Assembly: GCA_000403255.2 (NCBI GenBank)
Contig: KE159582.1
Location: 62,001-126,000 of the forward strand
DNA: 64,000 nt
DNA from: Lachnospiraceae bacterium 3-1
Lineage (GTDB): Bacteria > Bacillota > Clostridia > Lachnospirales > Lachnospiraceae
Direction of reading: 5' to 3'
Part shown: one piece after another, positions 24,295-32,711 of the stretch
Layout of the letters: each line of letters opens with the position of its first letter
Position numbering within the stretch: position 1 is the first letter of the stretch
Made by a program: the position numbers and the translations under genes
The notes under the pieces: model-generated
The model's input: only the letters and a program-made list of their open reading frames with translations
The model's database searches: none
What the model was told of the DNA's origin: nothing

Positions 24295-24324
24295 AGTGGC
24301 GGGAAATTTCTCGCTGCTTTTTTT
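24295..24324 (+). terminator. Terminator closing the array
   Basis: AGTGGCGGG and CTCGCTGCT form a 9-bp stem with G-T pairs and a six-base loop, followed by seven T. It marks the right end of the regulator/target array. Confidence 0.8.
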
Positions 24325-24504
24325 GAAAGCAGGTGGATTTATGAGCAGAATACAATTCACTCATCTACAGAAAATGATGGGGAAAGTGCAGAGATAATAT
24401 AATTTATGGTTCTTTTCCCGGAAAGGGAACGACATGGAACCGGAACCGTTGCATTGGAAACGGTGCAAAAAACGATGCAGACAAAAGAATAGCATACTTC
24501 TACA

Positions 24505-24538
24505 TACCATAGTCCCCAAGGGGATTGTGGTATTTTTT
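24505..24538 (+). terminator. Strong hairpin with T run in the gap before the XRE gene
   Basis: TACCATAGTCCCC pairs with GGGGATTGTGGTA over most of its length and is followed by six T. The gap 24325-24705 otherwise holds only small inverted repeats, for example GACACCG/CGGTGTC at 24615/24629, and no gene I can support. This is probably the left flank of the serine-recombinase element. Confidence 0.7.
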
Positions 24539-24705
24539 ATTTCGACAAATTCTTTCATTCTTCTATTTTATTTTCTAATATTCACCCTAAAAACTTTTTT
24601 TATGACAATCAGCGGACACCGGATTTTTCGGTGTCGTTCCCCGACAGCCTTCTGATTTTTTACTCAGACAAGAACAGGAAAGTAAGGAAATCAGGAGGTT
24701 AAAGT

Positions 24706-25032
24706 ATGTATTATGACGTACAGAAAAGCGCAGAACGGATAAGGGATTTAAGGACAGACAGCAATTTAACCCAGAGCGAGGCGGCAGAGAGAATGGGGTT
24801 TTCTCTCAGTGGGTATCGCAAGTTGGAACAGGGGCAGAATGGGGGAAGTATCGACAGTCTGATTATGGTAGCGGATTATTACCATATTTCCATTGATTAT
24901 CTGGTATATGGAGAGGACCGGGATTACATAAGCAGCCTTTCAGAGGGGCTGACAGACAGCCAGAAACGTATTGTCCGTGCCACCACGGAAAATCTGATAA
25001 GGAACATAAAAAGGTATCAGCAGCAGAGGTAA
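24706..25032 (+). CDS. XRE-family helix-turn-helix regulator
   Basis: 108 residues. An HTH of the Cro/C1 type at about residues 8-62: ERIRDLRTDSNLTQSEAAER, then MGFSLSGYRKLEQGQNGGSI and ADYYHISIDYLVYG, followed by a short helical tail. RBS AGGAGG. It is the first gene of the region that leads to the recombinases and may regulate that element. About 590 bp without an intact gene follows. Confidence 0.85.
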   Translation: MYYDVQKSAERIRDLRTDSNLTQSEAAERMGFSLSGYRKLEQGQNGGSIDSLIMVADYYHISIDYLVYGEDRDYISSLSEGLTDSQKRIVRATTENLIRNIKRYQQQR

Positions 25033-25286
25033 CCGTCACACGGTTACAAGTAACCGAACTGTGGTCTCTGATTTTTGAAAAAAAGATTATACAATGGTTA
25101 TACAAATTGAATAGGACAAGCACACATTCCGATATATTTCCGCTTTGCCGTATGGCAGAGTGGCTGGAACCCATTTCGTGCCATGATAATCCTGCATAGC
25201 ATTTTGTGGATTGTTTTGAAGGAACGAAGTTTCTTTTTAGGCAATTCTGCGAATCGTTAAGCGGTTCTTAAGCCGCTATGTTGCCC

Positions 25287-25474
25287 GTGAAGGATTGGAG
25301 CAGAGGTTCTGGCCTACCAGAGCAGCGTCTGGAGGTAATGGATTATACGGACACCACGATTGCAGAAGATGATCCTTTCGTGGGAGTGGCGTTCTGCACA
25401 TGAAACCGGATGGGCTGGTGGAAGTGCAGTGGGGACAGGCGCAGTTCCGTGTGTGTAACCCGGCTGGGGGATAA
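25287..25474 (+). pseudogene. Degenerate coding remnant, family unknown
   Basis: Two overlapping open stretches in different frames look protein-like: 25287-25403 (PEQRLEVMDYTDTTIAEDDP, FVGVAFCT) and 25400-25474 (MKPDGLVEVQWGQAQFRVCN). A frameshift near 25400 would join them. There is no convincing RBS, and I do not recognise the family. The rest of 25033-25625 shows no gene. Confidence 0.3.
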
Positions 25475-25531
25475 GGTTTGAAGTTTCACTAATGCACAAA
25501 GATACCATGCTAAGTGAAACTATATCAAACC
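25475..25531. repeat. Long imperfect inverted repeat
   Basis: GGTTTGA-AGTTTCACT (25475-25490) is mirrored by AGTGAAACT-ata-TCAAACC (25513-25531), 16 paired bases with a three-base bulge and a 22-base loop. It could be a terminator for the remnant before it, an operator, or a recombination site of the serine recombinase element. Confidence 0.5.
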
Positions 25532-25718
25532 TGGAGAGATGATTGGCTGCATGGCAGCCAGTTGTCCTCTGATATAAACGTTTTCAACCTAAAGAAGAAT
25601 CAGCAAAATAAAAATACAGGGCTTTGTGGGGATGGGAGCGTTTATATGGGAGGATAACATAGCCGGCAGAGTTTTTCCCTATGGAACAATAACAGATTTT
25701 TTGAATTGGAGGTCATTT

Positions 25719-26087
25719 ATGATGAACTATGAGGAAAACCCGATTGCAAAGGGTGTTTTATTTATGAGTAGCATGAAGTCACAGGAGAATGTGGAGCAGA
25801 TGGTAATGCAGATAAAAGTGCTGTGTGCCAAAAGAAACATTCTCGTGGAAGATGTGGCGGTGGAGCACAACAGGATTGGGGATATGGATATGGACAGACC
25901 GGTGGTAAAGTCTGTCGTCAATGCTATTGTGAACAGGGGCTATGAGGTTCTGGTGCTCCGAAACCAGTATGACGTGACGGAGGATGATTCCGATTGGGAG
26001 AAATTCGTGGGCGACATGGCAGATATGGATGTGCAGGTGTATCTGGCAGATATGGGTGAGTTTGTCGGTAACGCCTATGAACAATGA
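25719..26087 (+). CDS. Small protein resembling a serine-recombinase catalytic fold
   Basis: 122 residues from ATG 25719, which follows TTGGAGG by a normal distance; an upstream ATG at 25626 has no RBS. The pattern GVLFMSSMKSQENVEQMVMQ, then IKVLCAKRNILVEDVAVEHN, MDRPVVKSVVNAIVNRGYEV, and a final VQVYLADMG follows the order of strands and helices in resolvase N-terminal domains, but the usual Arg residues and the LSR-type C-terminal domains are missing. It may be a non-catalytic relative or accessory factor. The end overlaps the next small gene. Confidence 0.6.
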   Translation: MMNYEENPIAKGVLFMSSMKSQENVEQMVMQIKVLCAKRNILVEDVAVEHNRIGDMDMDRPVVKSVVNAIVNRGYEVLVLRNQYDVTEDDSDWEKFVGDMADMDVQVYLADMGEFVGNAYEQ

Positions 26088-26262
26088 TAAGAAATACCAG
26101 ATTATTCCTTACCCGTCAGAGCATGTGATAGTAGATGGGGCAGGTAATAAAGTGGTTTCCTGCCCTACAGAGCAGGAGGCAAGGGAATATATTAAAGAAG
26201 TGTTGGAGGGGAAGGCTGTGCTTTCCCCTCCTGTAGATGGAGGAATAGGGATTGAAGATTAA
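26077..26262 (+). CDS. Small hypothetical protein before the MazF-like toxin
   Basis: 61 residues, MNNDKKYQIIPYPSEHVIVD to PPVDGGIGIED, overlapping the preceding stop (ATGAACAATGA) and the following toxin start. The position just upstream of a MazF-like gene is where an antitoxin would be expected, but no AbrB or RHH motif is visible, so antitoxin function is only possible. Confidence 0.6.
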   Translation: MNNDKKYQIIPYPSEHVIVDGAGNKVVSCPTEQEAREYIKEVLEGKAVLSPPVDGGIGIED

Positions 26263-26605
26263 GAGAGGCGACATTATCATAGCGGATTTGGGGCAGCATG
26301 AAACATCTATCCAGTCGGGAATCCGGCCTTGTGTTGTCATGAGCAATGACATGGCAAATAAGCACAGCCCGGTTATTACGGTTGTACCGCTTACGTCAAA
26401 GATACACAAAAAAGAATACCTGCCAACCCATGTATTTTTGAATGGGTACAGGAATACCGGGCTGGACCGTCACAGCCTTGCCCTATGTGAACAGATTACT
26501 TCCGTTGCCTTTTCGGACATTCTGGAAGTGGCAGGCAGGGTAAGCAAAAGAAAGCTGGCAGAGATCGGTCATGCCGTTAAGGTGCAGTGTGGGTTAGCGG
26601 CATGA
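26252..26605 (+). CDS. MazF/PemK-family endoribonuclease toxin
   Basis: 117 residues starting at TTG 26252 (GGAGGA upstream). The MazF fold is recognisable: KRGDIIIADLGQHETSIQSG, IRPCVVMSNDMANKHSPVIT, VVPLTSKIHKKEYLPTHVFL, then DRHSLALCEQITSVAFSDIL. The GDI(I)-DLG start, the IRP-VV-SND motif and the LCEQI-S-V strand are conserved family features of sequence-specific mRNA interferases. It lies in a tight cluster of small genes upstream of three serine recombinases, so it probably stabilises that element. Confidence 0.85.
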   Translation: MKIKRGDIIIADLGQHETSIQSGIRPCVVMSNDMANKHSPVITVVPLTSKIHKKEYLPTHVFLNGYRNTGLDRHSLALCEQITSVAFSDILEVAGRVSKRKLAEIGHAVKVQCGLAA

Positions 26606-26631
26606 GACAGGCAGCGTGAAAGGAGCAGGGA

Positions 26632-26880
26632 ATGACAGCAGGGGAATACAGGGTATTGCTGGATGTGGATTTTGCGGATGTGGAGCTTGGCAGCCTTACG
26701 GATATATCCAAACTTAGGATAGACAGGAAGCAGCCGTTGGAAAAACGCAGGCAGCAGTATTTTAAAAGGGTGGGCAACCCCTATCTGGTTCGGGTAGGAA
26801 ATATGAAAGTCAAGGTAAGGTTCGCTGAAAACGGTATTTCTATGGAGGAGGCATTTGAAAATATGCTTTTATCCGTATAG
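26632..26880 (+). CDS. Small hypothetical protein of the recombinase element
   Basis: 82 residues (MTAGEYRVLLDVDFADVELG; KQPLEKRRQQYFKRVGNPYL; VRVGNMKVKVRFAENGISME; EAFENMLLSV). The NPY-x-x-RVG-x-x-KV-x-x-F pattern suggests a small beta-sheet domain. RBS AAAGGAGC. Twenty-six bp after mazF and before the recombinase operon; I do not recognise a function. Confidence 0.6.
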   Translation: MTAGEYRVLLDVDFADVELGSLTDISKLRIDRKQPLEKRRQQYFKRVGNPYLVRVGNMKVKVRFAENGISMEEAFENMLLSV

Positions 26881-27025
26881 GAAGAAAACAGAAAAAAGCA
26901 GCGGACAAACGGAAAGAGACGTGTTACAATAGTTACAGGACTAAATTGAATGAGGCTCTTTCTATTACATAGAAGATTTTACTTTGTTATCTTCTGATAA
27001 TTCAAAATAGAAGGAGTGGTTTTAT

Positions 27026-28711
27026 ATGATTACCAAAAAAATCTATCATGCCGCCATCTATGTAAGGTTATCAAAAGAAGATGGCGATGCCAAAGATGCG
27101 AAAAAGGCAGAAAGCAACAGCATTTCTAACCAGAAAAATCTCATTAAGGATTTCTTGAAGGACAAAGAGGATATAGTCGTTGTGTCGGAACGTGTGGACG
27201 ACGGTTACAGCGGTTCCAGTTTTGAACGCCCGGCATTCCAGATGATGTTAGAGGACATCAAAAAGGGTGTTGTCGATTGTGTCGTTGTCAAGGACCTGTC
27301 AAGGTTCGGGCGTGAGTACATTGATTCCGGCCGTTACATTGAGCGTCTGTTCCCGGCATTGGGGGTACGTTTTATTGCAATCAATGACAATTACGATAGT
27401 CTGGAAGGGAAAGACCAGTCAGATGAAATCATTATCCCATTTAAGAATTTAATCAATGACGCATACTGCAGGGATATTTCCATCAAGATACGGAGCCATC
27501 TGGAAGTGAAACGGAAGAATGGGGAATATATCGGTTCGTTCACGTCTTATGGCTACCAAAAGTCTGGGGATGATTACCATAAGATTGTCATTGACCCGTA
27601 TGCCGCAGGCGTAGTGCGGGATATTTTCAAAATGAAACTGCACGGCATGAGCCAGGACGGCATTGCAAAAAGGCTGAATGAGGCGGGAATCCTTCCCCCG
27701 GCAGAATATAAGGCAAGCACCGGCAGCAGCTACCAGACGGGTTTCCAGACAAAAGAGAAGTCAGAGTGGACTTCCGTCATGGTAAGGCGTATTTTGACAA
27801 ATGAAGTCTATATTGGGAACCTGGTGCAGGGAAAGAGGACAACGCCCAACCACAAAGTAAAGAAAACGGTCCTGAAAGAAGAATGCGACTGGGTAAGGAT
27901 AGAGAAGAACCATGAGCCGGTGGTCGGGGACAGGGAGTTTGAAATCGTGCAGAGGCTTCTGTCAATGGACACCCGGACAGCGCCGGAACATGAGGGGGTA
28001 TACCCGTTGTCGGGGCTGGCGGTCTGCGGGGAATGCGGGATGCCGATGGTAAGGAAAACCTCAACCGTCAGCGGAAAGACTTATGCTTATTATGTCTGCT
28101 CAACACACAAGGCAACAAAGGAATGCAGCCCCCACCGCATTGCGGCAGATAAACTGGAGGAAACGGTATTGTCCCTATTGCAGCAGCATATTTCTAACAT
28201 ATTGGAGCTGAAACGAATTTTATCCTTCATTGGGACGGTGCCGTTCCAGCAGATTGACCTAAAAAAGCTGGAAGAACGCAGGGCAAAGAAAGAGGCAGAG
28301 GCGGAACGCTGTGCCCAGCTTCGCACCACGCTGTATGAAGATATGAAAGACGGCATGATTTCAAAGGAAGATTACAGGGAACTCCATGCGGCATATGAGG
28401 CCAGGAGAAAAAATGCCCAGATTGCCATCCGTCAGATTGACATGGAGATGGAAAAGGTGCTGGAGAGGAAAAATGACGGCTCCGCATGGCTGGATTATTT
28501 CACGGAACACCAAAATATCCGGGGGCTTGACCGCTTTGTGGCAGTTTCGTTAATCCGGGAAGTCCGGGTAATGGATAAAAAGAATATAGAAATCACGTTT
28601 GATTTTGCGGACTGTTACCGGGAGGTTTTGGAAAGCCTTGCCGGTGCGGGGCATGAGGTGTCGCTGGATGAAAGCGGGAAATTGAACATCAGGACAAAGG
28701 AGGCGGTGTGA
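27026..28711 (+). CDS. Large serine recombinase 1
   Basis: 561 residues. Resolvase catalytic domain with nucleophile Ser in YVRLSKEDGD (about residue 15), Q-x-x-L in SNQKNLIKDFL, VDDGYSGSSFERPAFQMML, and VKDLSRFGREYIDSGRYIE. The recombinase domain follows (SYGYQKSGDDYHKIVIDPYA onward), then a zinc ribbon CGECGMPMV with the second pair CSTHKATKEC, a coiled coil (about 405-490) and a C-terminal domain. Such enzymes integrate and excise circular elements at short sites. RBS AAGGAG; one base separates it from recombinase 2. First of three tandem recombinases that may work together, as Ccr proteins do. Confidence 0.93.
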   Translation: MITKKIYHAAIYVRLSKEDGDAKDAKKAESNSISNQKNLIKDFLKDKEDIVVVSERVDDGYSGSSFERPAFQMMLEDIKKGVVDCVVVKDLSRFGREYIDSGRYIERLFPALGVRFIAINDNYDSLEGKDQSDEIIIPFKNLINDAYCRDISIKIRSHLEVKRKNGEYIGSFTSYGYQKSGDDYHKIVIDPYAAGVVRDIFKMKLHGMSQDGIAKRLNEAGILPPAEYKASTGSSYQTGFQTKEKSEWTSVMVRRILTNEVYIGNLVQGKRTTPNHKVKKTVLKEECDWVRIEKNHEPVVGDREFEIVQRLLSMDTRTAPEHEGVYPLSGLAVCGECGMPMVRKTSTVSGKTYAYYVCSTHKATKECSPHRIAADKLEETVLSLLQQHISNILELKRILSFIGTVPFQQIDLKKLEERRAKKEAEAERCAQLRTTLYEDMKDGMISKEDYRELHAAYEARRKNAQIAIRQIDMEMEKVLERKNDGSAWLDYFTEHQNIRGLDRFVAVSLIREVRVMDKKNIEITFDFADCYREVLESLAGAGHEVSLDESGKLNIRTKEAV

Positions 28712-28712
28712 G

Positions 28713-30410
28713 ATGGCAAGAAAGAGCAGAAAAAATATGCCGGCGGCAGAAACTTCCGGCAACCTGACAGCACAGGCAGTGATGGAGCTGGGGCAGGAAG
28801 TGAAACAGTACCGGGCGGCCATCTATGCCAGGCTTTCCTTTGAGTCGGAGGCAAATAAGGAAAGGGACACGGTGGAAACGCAGATTGCCTATCTGAAGAA
28901 TTTTATAGACAGTCAGGAGGATATGGAACTGGCGGACATTTATGCAGATGTCTCTTTCAGTGGCACAAATTTTGAACGTCCGGAGTTTGAACGTATGATG
29001 GGGGATATCCGGTTAGGTAAGATTGATACAGTCATTACCAAAGATTTAAGCCGTCTGGGTAGGAATTATATTGATTCCGGCACGTATATTGAGCGGATAT
29101 TCCCATTGTTTCATGTGCGGTATATTGCCGTGAATGATGATTTTGACACAGCACGCGAAGGAACGGATCTGGCCATGCCCCTGAAAAACATTATCAATGA
29201 GTGGTATGCAAGGGATATTTCGAGCAAAATCCGTTCCAGTTACCGGGCCATGTGGGAGAATGGGCAGTATGCTTATGGCCGTCCACCTTATGGTTACAGG
29301 AAAGACAGTATGGCTAAAAAACTGATTGCAGATGAACAGACAGCCCCGGTAGTAAAACGCATTTTTGAAATGTACCTAACTGGGATGACGTATTCTGAAA
29401 TCGCAAGGGAATTACAGCAGGAAGGGATTGTTTCACCGCCAAAGTACCGTTATCTGGAGTAGGGGAATGAGGGGAAGGCAGAAAAGGCGAGGGATTGGTA
29501 TCACCTCCATATTAAAACAATCCTGACGAACCGACATTATGTGGGAGATAGCGTACACGCCACAAGGGAAGGCGGATTTAATAATCCGAATAAAGACAGG
29601 CGGGTTTCAGAAGAACGATGGATTATCATACCGGACACCCATGAGCCCCTTGTCAGCAGAGAGATGTTCGCAGAAGTGCAGGAAAAAATTAAAAGGCAGG
29701 TGCAGAATATCCATGCCCGCAATGCAGGGCTGGAACATGAGAAGACACCGGAAAATTTCTTTTTGGGGAAATGTATCTGTGCATGCTGCCGGAAAAATAT
29801 CGGGGTTGTCCGCAGCAACAGCGGGAGTAATTGTTTTTATTACCGGTGCACCACTACCCCATTCAACCGGCATATGAAATGCGTGGCACATGGAAGGATA
29901 AAATACCAGGAACTCCATAACGTGGTATTCCAGGTCATTAAATCCCATATGAAACTGTGTCTGGAAAAGACAGAGCAGACAAGGGAACGGAACCGCAGCA
30001 GCTATGGTGTCCGCCAGTATCATTTTTATGCAGGGGAGATTGCCAAAGTGCAGAACAGTATCTGCAAGGCAAAGTCCAGAGAAAGAGGTCTGTATGAGGA
30101 TTATAAGGACGGCATTATTACCAGTGAGGAATATCTTCAGTACCAGCAGTCTTACCGTGAGCAGGCGGCGGAACTGGAAAAGGCAGTGGAGGAGATGCTG
30201 GAAAGGCGGAAATGTTATAAGAAGGATTTTCTGCCGGATGAAAATTGGGTTGCCACTGTAAAGAAATTCATGGGGAAAAGAAAACTTACAAAAGAGATGG
30301 CGGATGCGTTTGTGGAGAGCGTTGTGCTGGATAAGGAAGGGAATGTGGAGATTACACTGAAGTATGATGATTTCCTGAAAGAGCTGATCCGGACAGCGGA
30401 GGAGAGATAG
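28713..30410 (+). pseudogene. Large serine recombinase 2, interrupted by one amber codon
   Basis: The frame is open from 28713 to 30410 except for TAG at 29460-29462 (codon 250 of 565). Before it: catalytic domain AAIYARLSFESEANKERDTV, VSFSGTNFERPEFERMM, TKDLSRLGRNYIDSGTYIE and the recombinase domain. After it: HLHIKTILTNRHYVGDSVHA, a zinc ribbon CICACCRKNIG with C-x-x-x-x-C partners, a coiled coil and VVLDKEGNVEITLKYDDFLK, all intact. A single point mutation therefore truncates the protein; readthrough would give a complete enzyme. Partial restart inside the 3' part is possible (ATG 29541). One base separates it from the next gene. Confidence 0.88.
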
Positions 30411-30411
30411 G

Positions 30412-31956
30412 ATGGATAGAAAAGTAATTGCCATGTATCTTCGTCTTTCCGGGGAGGATAAGGATATAGGCAGAAATGAAAGCAACAGCATAGCGAACCA
30501 GAGGCAGTTGATTTTGGATTATATCCAGTCAGATAAAACCTTGTCAGAGTGTAAAGTCAGGGAATTTGTGGATGACGGTATCAGCGGAGCGAGGTTTGAC
30601 CGGGCAGCTTTTCAGGAGATGATAGAACAGGTTCAGAATGGGCAAATACAGATAATCATTACCAAAGATTACAGCCGTCTTGGCAGGGATTATCTGGAAG
30701 TTGGTAAATATATGGAGTGCCTGTTTCCGCTGCTGCATGTGCGGTATATCGCCGTCAATGAACATTACGACAGTGATAATTATGACGGAAAGACAGGTGG
30801 CATGGAGGTCGGGATAAAAAACATCATCAACATGATGTACAGCCGTGATGCCTCCAAAAAGGTCATGGCGGCAAGGAAAGTCCTGACGGAGCAGGGGAAA
30901 TTTATTGGTTCTTTTGCCCCTTATGGTTATGTAAAGTCCCCAAAGGACAAGCATAAGTTAATTCCCGATCCGGAGGCAGCAGAGGTGGTAAAAAGGATAT
31001 TTACGCTGGCGGCAGAGGGTAAGAAGTATAAAGAGATAGCAAGAATACTGAATGAGATGGGGGTTGAAACCTGCCTCGATTACCAGAAAAGCCACGGCAG
31101 GGAGAGAAAGCATGGAACCGAAATCAAAGTCCACCAGTGGTCGGCCACTACAGTGATGGATATTCTGTACAGTCAGGTTTATATTGGAACGATTGTAAAT
31201 AACCGCATTGAGCAGAACCAGAGGACAGGTTATAAGTCAAGGCGGAAAAAGCCGGAGGAATGGACAGTGGTGGAAAACTGCCACGAACCCATTATCAGCA
31301 GGGAACTGTATGAGACAGCCCATGAAAAGCTGGATCGGAAAAGCCAGGCAAAAAAAGCAAGGTCCGGTAATTCCCCGGCAAGGCTTTTTCTCTGCGGGTG
31401 CTGCGGCCATACCCTGATAAAACGGCATGGAAAATATAAATGCCCTGCCAATCTGAACCCGGCAGAATTAAACTGTAACAAAGTAAGGATGGATGCAGAA
31501 GTTTTTGAAAACACAGTATTGACCTATATCCGTGTCACGGCAGAATCCTTTCTGCAGGATTTGGAGAAGAAAAGGAAAACGCAGCAAGAGGCACAGGCAA
31601 ATGAGCCGGATGTGGAAGTGATCCGTCAGAAGATTCAAAAGCTGGAGAACAGGAGGTTTCAGGCATATGACGACTACACAAGGGAGAAACTGTCGCGGGA
31701 GGAAATGCGAAGCCTGCGAGATAAGCTACAGGAAGAAATCAATGCATTGAATGAAACTCTGGCAGTTAGAGAGAAGGAACAGGTGGAGTTATCCCATGTG
31801 CAAGATGTTTCTGAGGAAGAACTGGCAGTGCTTGTGAAACTTTCAGATTTTAACACAGAAACTATCCGGATGCTGGTAAAAAACATTACCCTTTATGAAG
31901 ATGGGAATTTAGAGATTGTATGGAATATGGATGATTTTATTTGGAAATCCAGATAG
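30412..31956 (+). CDS. Large serine recombinase 3
   Basis: 514 residues. Catalytic Ser in MYLRLSGEDKDIGRNESNS, then VDDGISGARFDRAAFQEMI and TKDYSRLGRDYLEVGKYMEC. Recombinase domain PYGYVKSPKDKHKLIPDPEA, DNA-contacting ATTVMDILYSQVYIGTIVNN, zinc ribbon LCGCCGHTLIKRHGKYKCP, coiled coil (about 385-455) and a C-terminal LYEDGNLEIVWNMDDFIW. Third of a three-gene recombinase operon, closed by the terminator at 31969. Acts on DNA at the ends of the element that carries it. Confidence 0.93.
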   Translation: MDRKVIAMYLRLSGEDKDIGRNESNSIANQRQLILDYIQSDKTLSECKVREFVDDGISGARFDRAAFQEMIEQVQNGQIQIIITKDYSRLGRDYLEVGKYMECLFPLLHVRYIAVNEHYDSDNYDGKTGGMEVGIKNIINMMYSRDASKKVMAARKVLTEQGKFIGSFAPYGYVKSPKDKHKLIPDPEAAEVVKRIFTLAAEGKKYKEIARILNEMGVETCLDYQKSHGRERKHGTEIKVHQWSATTVMDILYSQVYIGTIVNNRIEQNQRTGYKSRRKKPEEWTVVENCHEPIISRELYETAHEKLDRKSQAKKARSGNSPARLFLCGCCGHTLIKRHGKYKCPANLNPAELNCNKVRMDAEVFENTVLTYIRVTAESFLQDLEKKRKTQQEAQANEPDVEVIRQKIQKLENRRFQAYDDYTREKLSREEMRSLRDKLQEEINALNETLAVREKEQVELSHVQDVSEEELAVLVKLSDFNTETIRMLVKNITLYEDGNLEIVWNMDDFIWKSR

Positions 31957-31968
31957 ATTTTGCAGAGG

Positions 31969-32023
31969 AATTGGGGAAAGCCGGAAATTCAAAAAAAGAA
32001 TTTCGTTTTCCTCAATTTTTTTT
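31969..32023 (+). terminator. Terminator of the serine recombinase operon
   Basis: AATTGGGGAA pairs with TTCCTCAATT, enclosing a second stem GAAATTC/GAATTTC with an A-rich loop; a run of eight T follows. The element junction with the truncated integrase lies just after it. Confidence 0.85.
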
Positions 32024-32044
32024 GTTTCTTACTTGACACAAGCA

Positions 32045-32227
32045 GATTTAAGACATTCTCATGTTTCATTGTTAATCAGTATGGGATTTTCGGCGGTATC
32101 AATCGGGAACAGGGTAGGGCATGAAAGCGTGGATATTACGTTTCGATACGCCCATATGTTCCCGACAGAACAGATACAAATGGCAGAGTTGTTGAACGCA
32201 GAGTTTAAGGAGGGTACAGAAGAATGA
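32045..32227 (+). pseudogene. Tyrosine integrase, C-terminal fragment of IME-A
   Basis: Sixty residues from DLRHSHVSLLISMGFSAVSI to EGTEE align with the last part of the intact integrase at 38764 (DLRHSHISLLIDMGFSAVAI). They hold the R-H-x-H box, the second His/Arg region (RVGHESVDITFRYAHM) and the catalytic tyrosine. The first 300 or so residues are missing: the homology begins about 20 bp after the recombinase terminator. The following gene starts in the usual overlapping position, as in a whole element of this kind. Left side lost by insertion or deletion. Confidence 0.85.
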
Positions 32228-32613
32228 GCGGCACACACAAATATCCAACAATCAGTTTTCGCATTTCTCCCAGAGAACGGGAAGAAATTGAAGCAAAGAT
32301 TTTTGTAAGCGGCATGAAAAAGAAAGATTATTTTGTCCGTTCCTGTATTTACAATCATGTATGCGTGGTAGGGAAAAAAGAAACGGTATATCAGATTGTG
32401 GAAAAATTACAGGAAATGCAGAACCGTATGGAAGAACTGGCAGGGCAGATAAAAGGCGGAAAGCCGGAGGTTGCTACCGAAGAAATCAAAGAATTACAGA
32501 CATCTTATGAGGATATGTTAAAGGCAATTCTTTGGATGTTGGACGGAGCAAAATATCTGTGGCAGGGAAACACCAACGGAGAAGAAAAAAGCCCCGACAG
32601 CGGCAACTGTTAG
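32224..32613 (+). CDS. MobC-like relaxosome protein of IME-A
   Basis: 129 residues. N-terminal segment TISFRISPREREEIEAKIFV, SGMKKKDYFVRSCIY has the ribbon-helix-helix character of MobC/relaxosome accessory proteins, followed by a helical tail. The start overlaps the integrase stop by 4 bp (ATGA). The gene at 39845 occupies the same place in IME-B and has the same FR(I/V)SP(R/E)E opening. Likely binds oriT to assist the relaxase at 34075, although it could also act as a regulator. Confidence 0.75.
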   Translation: MSGTHKYPTISFRISPREREEIEAKIFVSGMKKKDYFVRSCIYNHVCVVGKKETVYQIVEKLQEMQNRMEELAGQIKGGKPEVATEEIKELQTSYEDMLKAILWMLDGAKYLWQGNTNGEEKSPDSGNC

Positions 32614-32623
32614 GGCTGTGATA

Positions 32624-32681
32624 ACTGGAAAACCTCTGTTATCAATCTCACAATATCAGTATAGCAGAGGTTTCTTCCAGT
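32624..32681 (+). promoter_or_regulatory. Very long hairpin before the RepA-like gene
   Basis: ACTGGAA-AACCTCTGTTAT (32624-32642) pairs with ATAGCAGAGGTT-tc-TTCCAGT (32661-32681), 19 pairs with one two-base bulge. No T run follows. It sits just before the RBS of the RepA-like gene and probably limits its expression or is an antisense-RNA target. Confidence 0.6.
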
Positions 32682-32711
32682 GACAACGATTTTTCAGAAA
32701 TGGAGGGCATT

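Noticed and set aside
24341-24397. Eighteen-codon open frame after the array terminator
   Set aside because: No family likeness and only weak context; too short to support.
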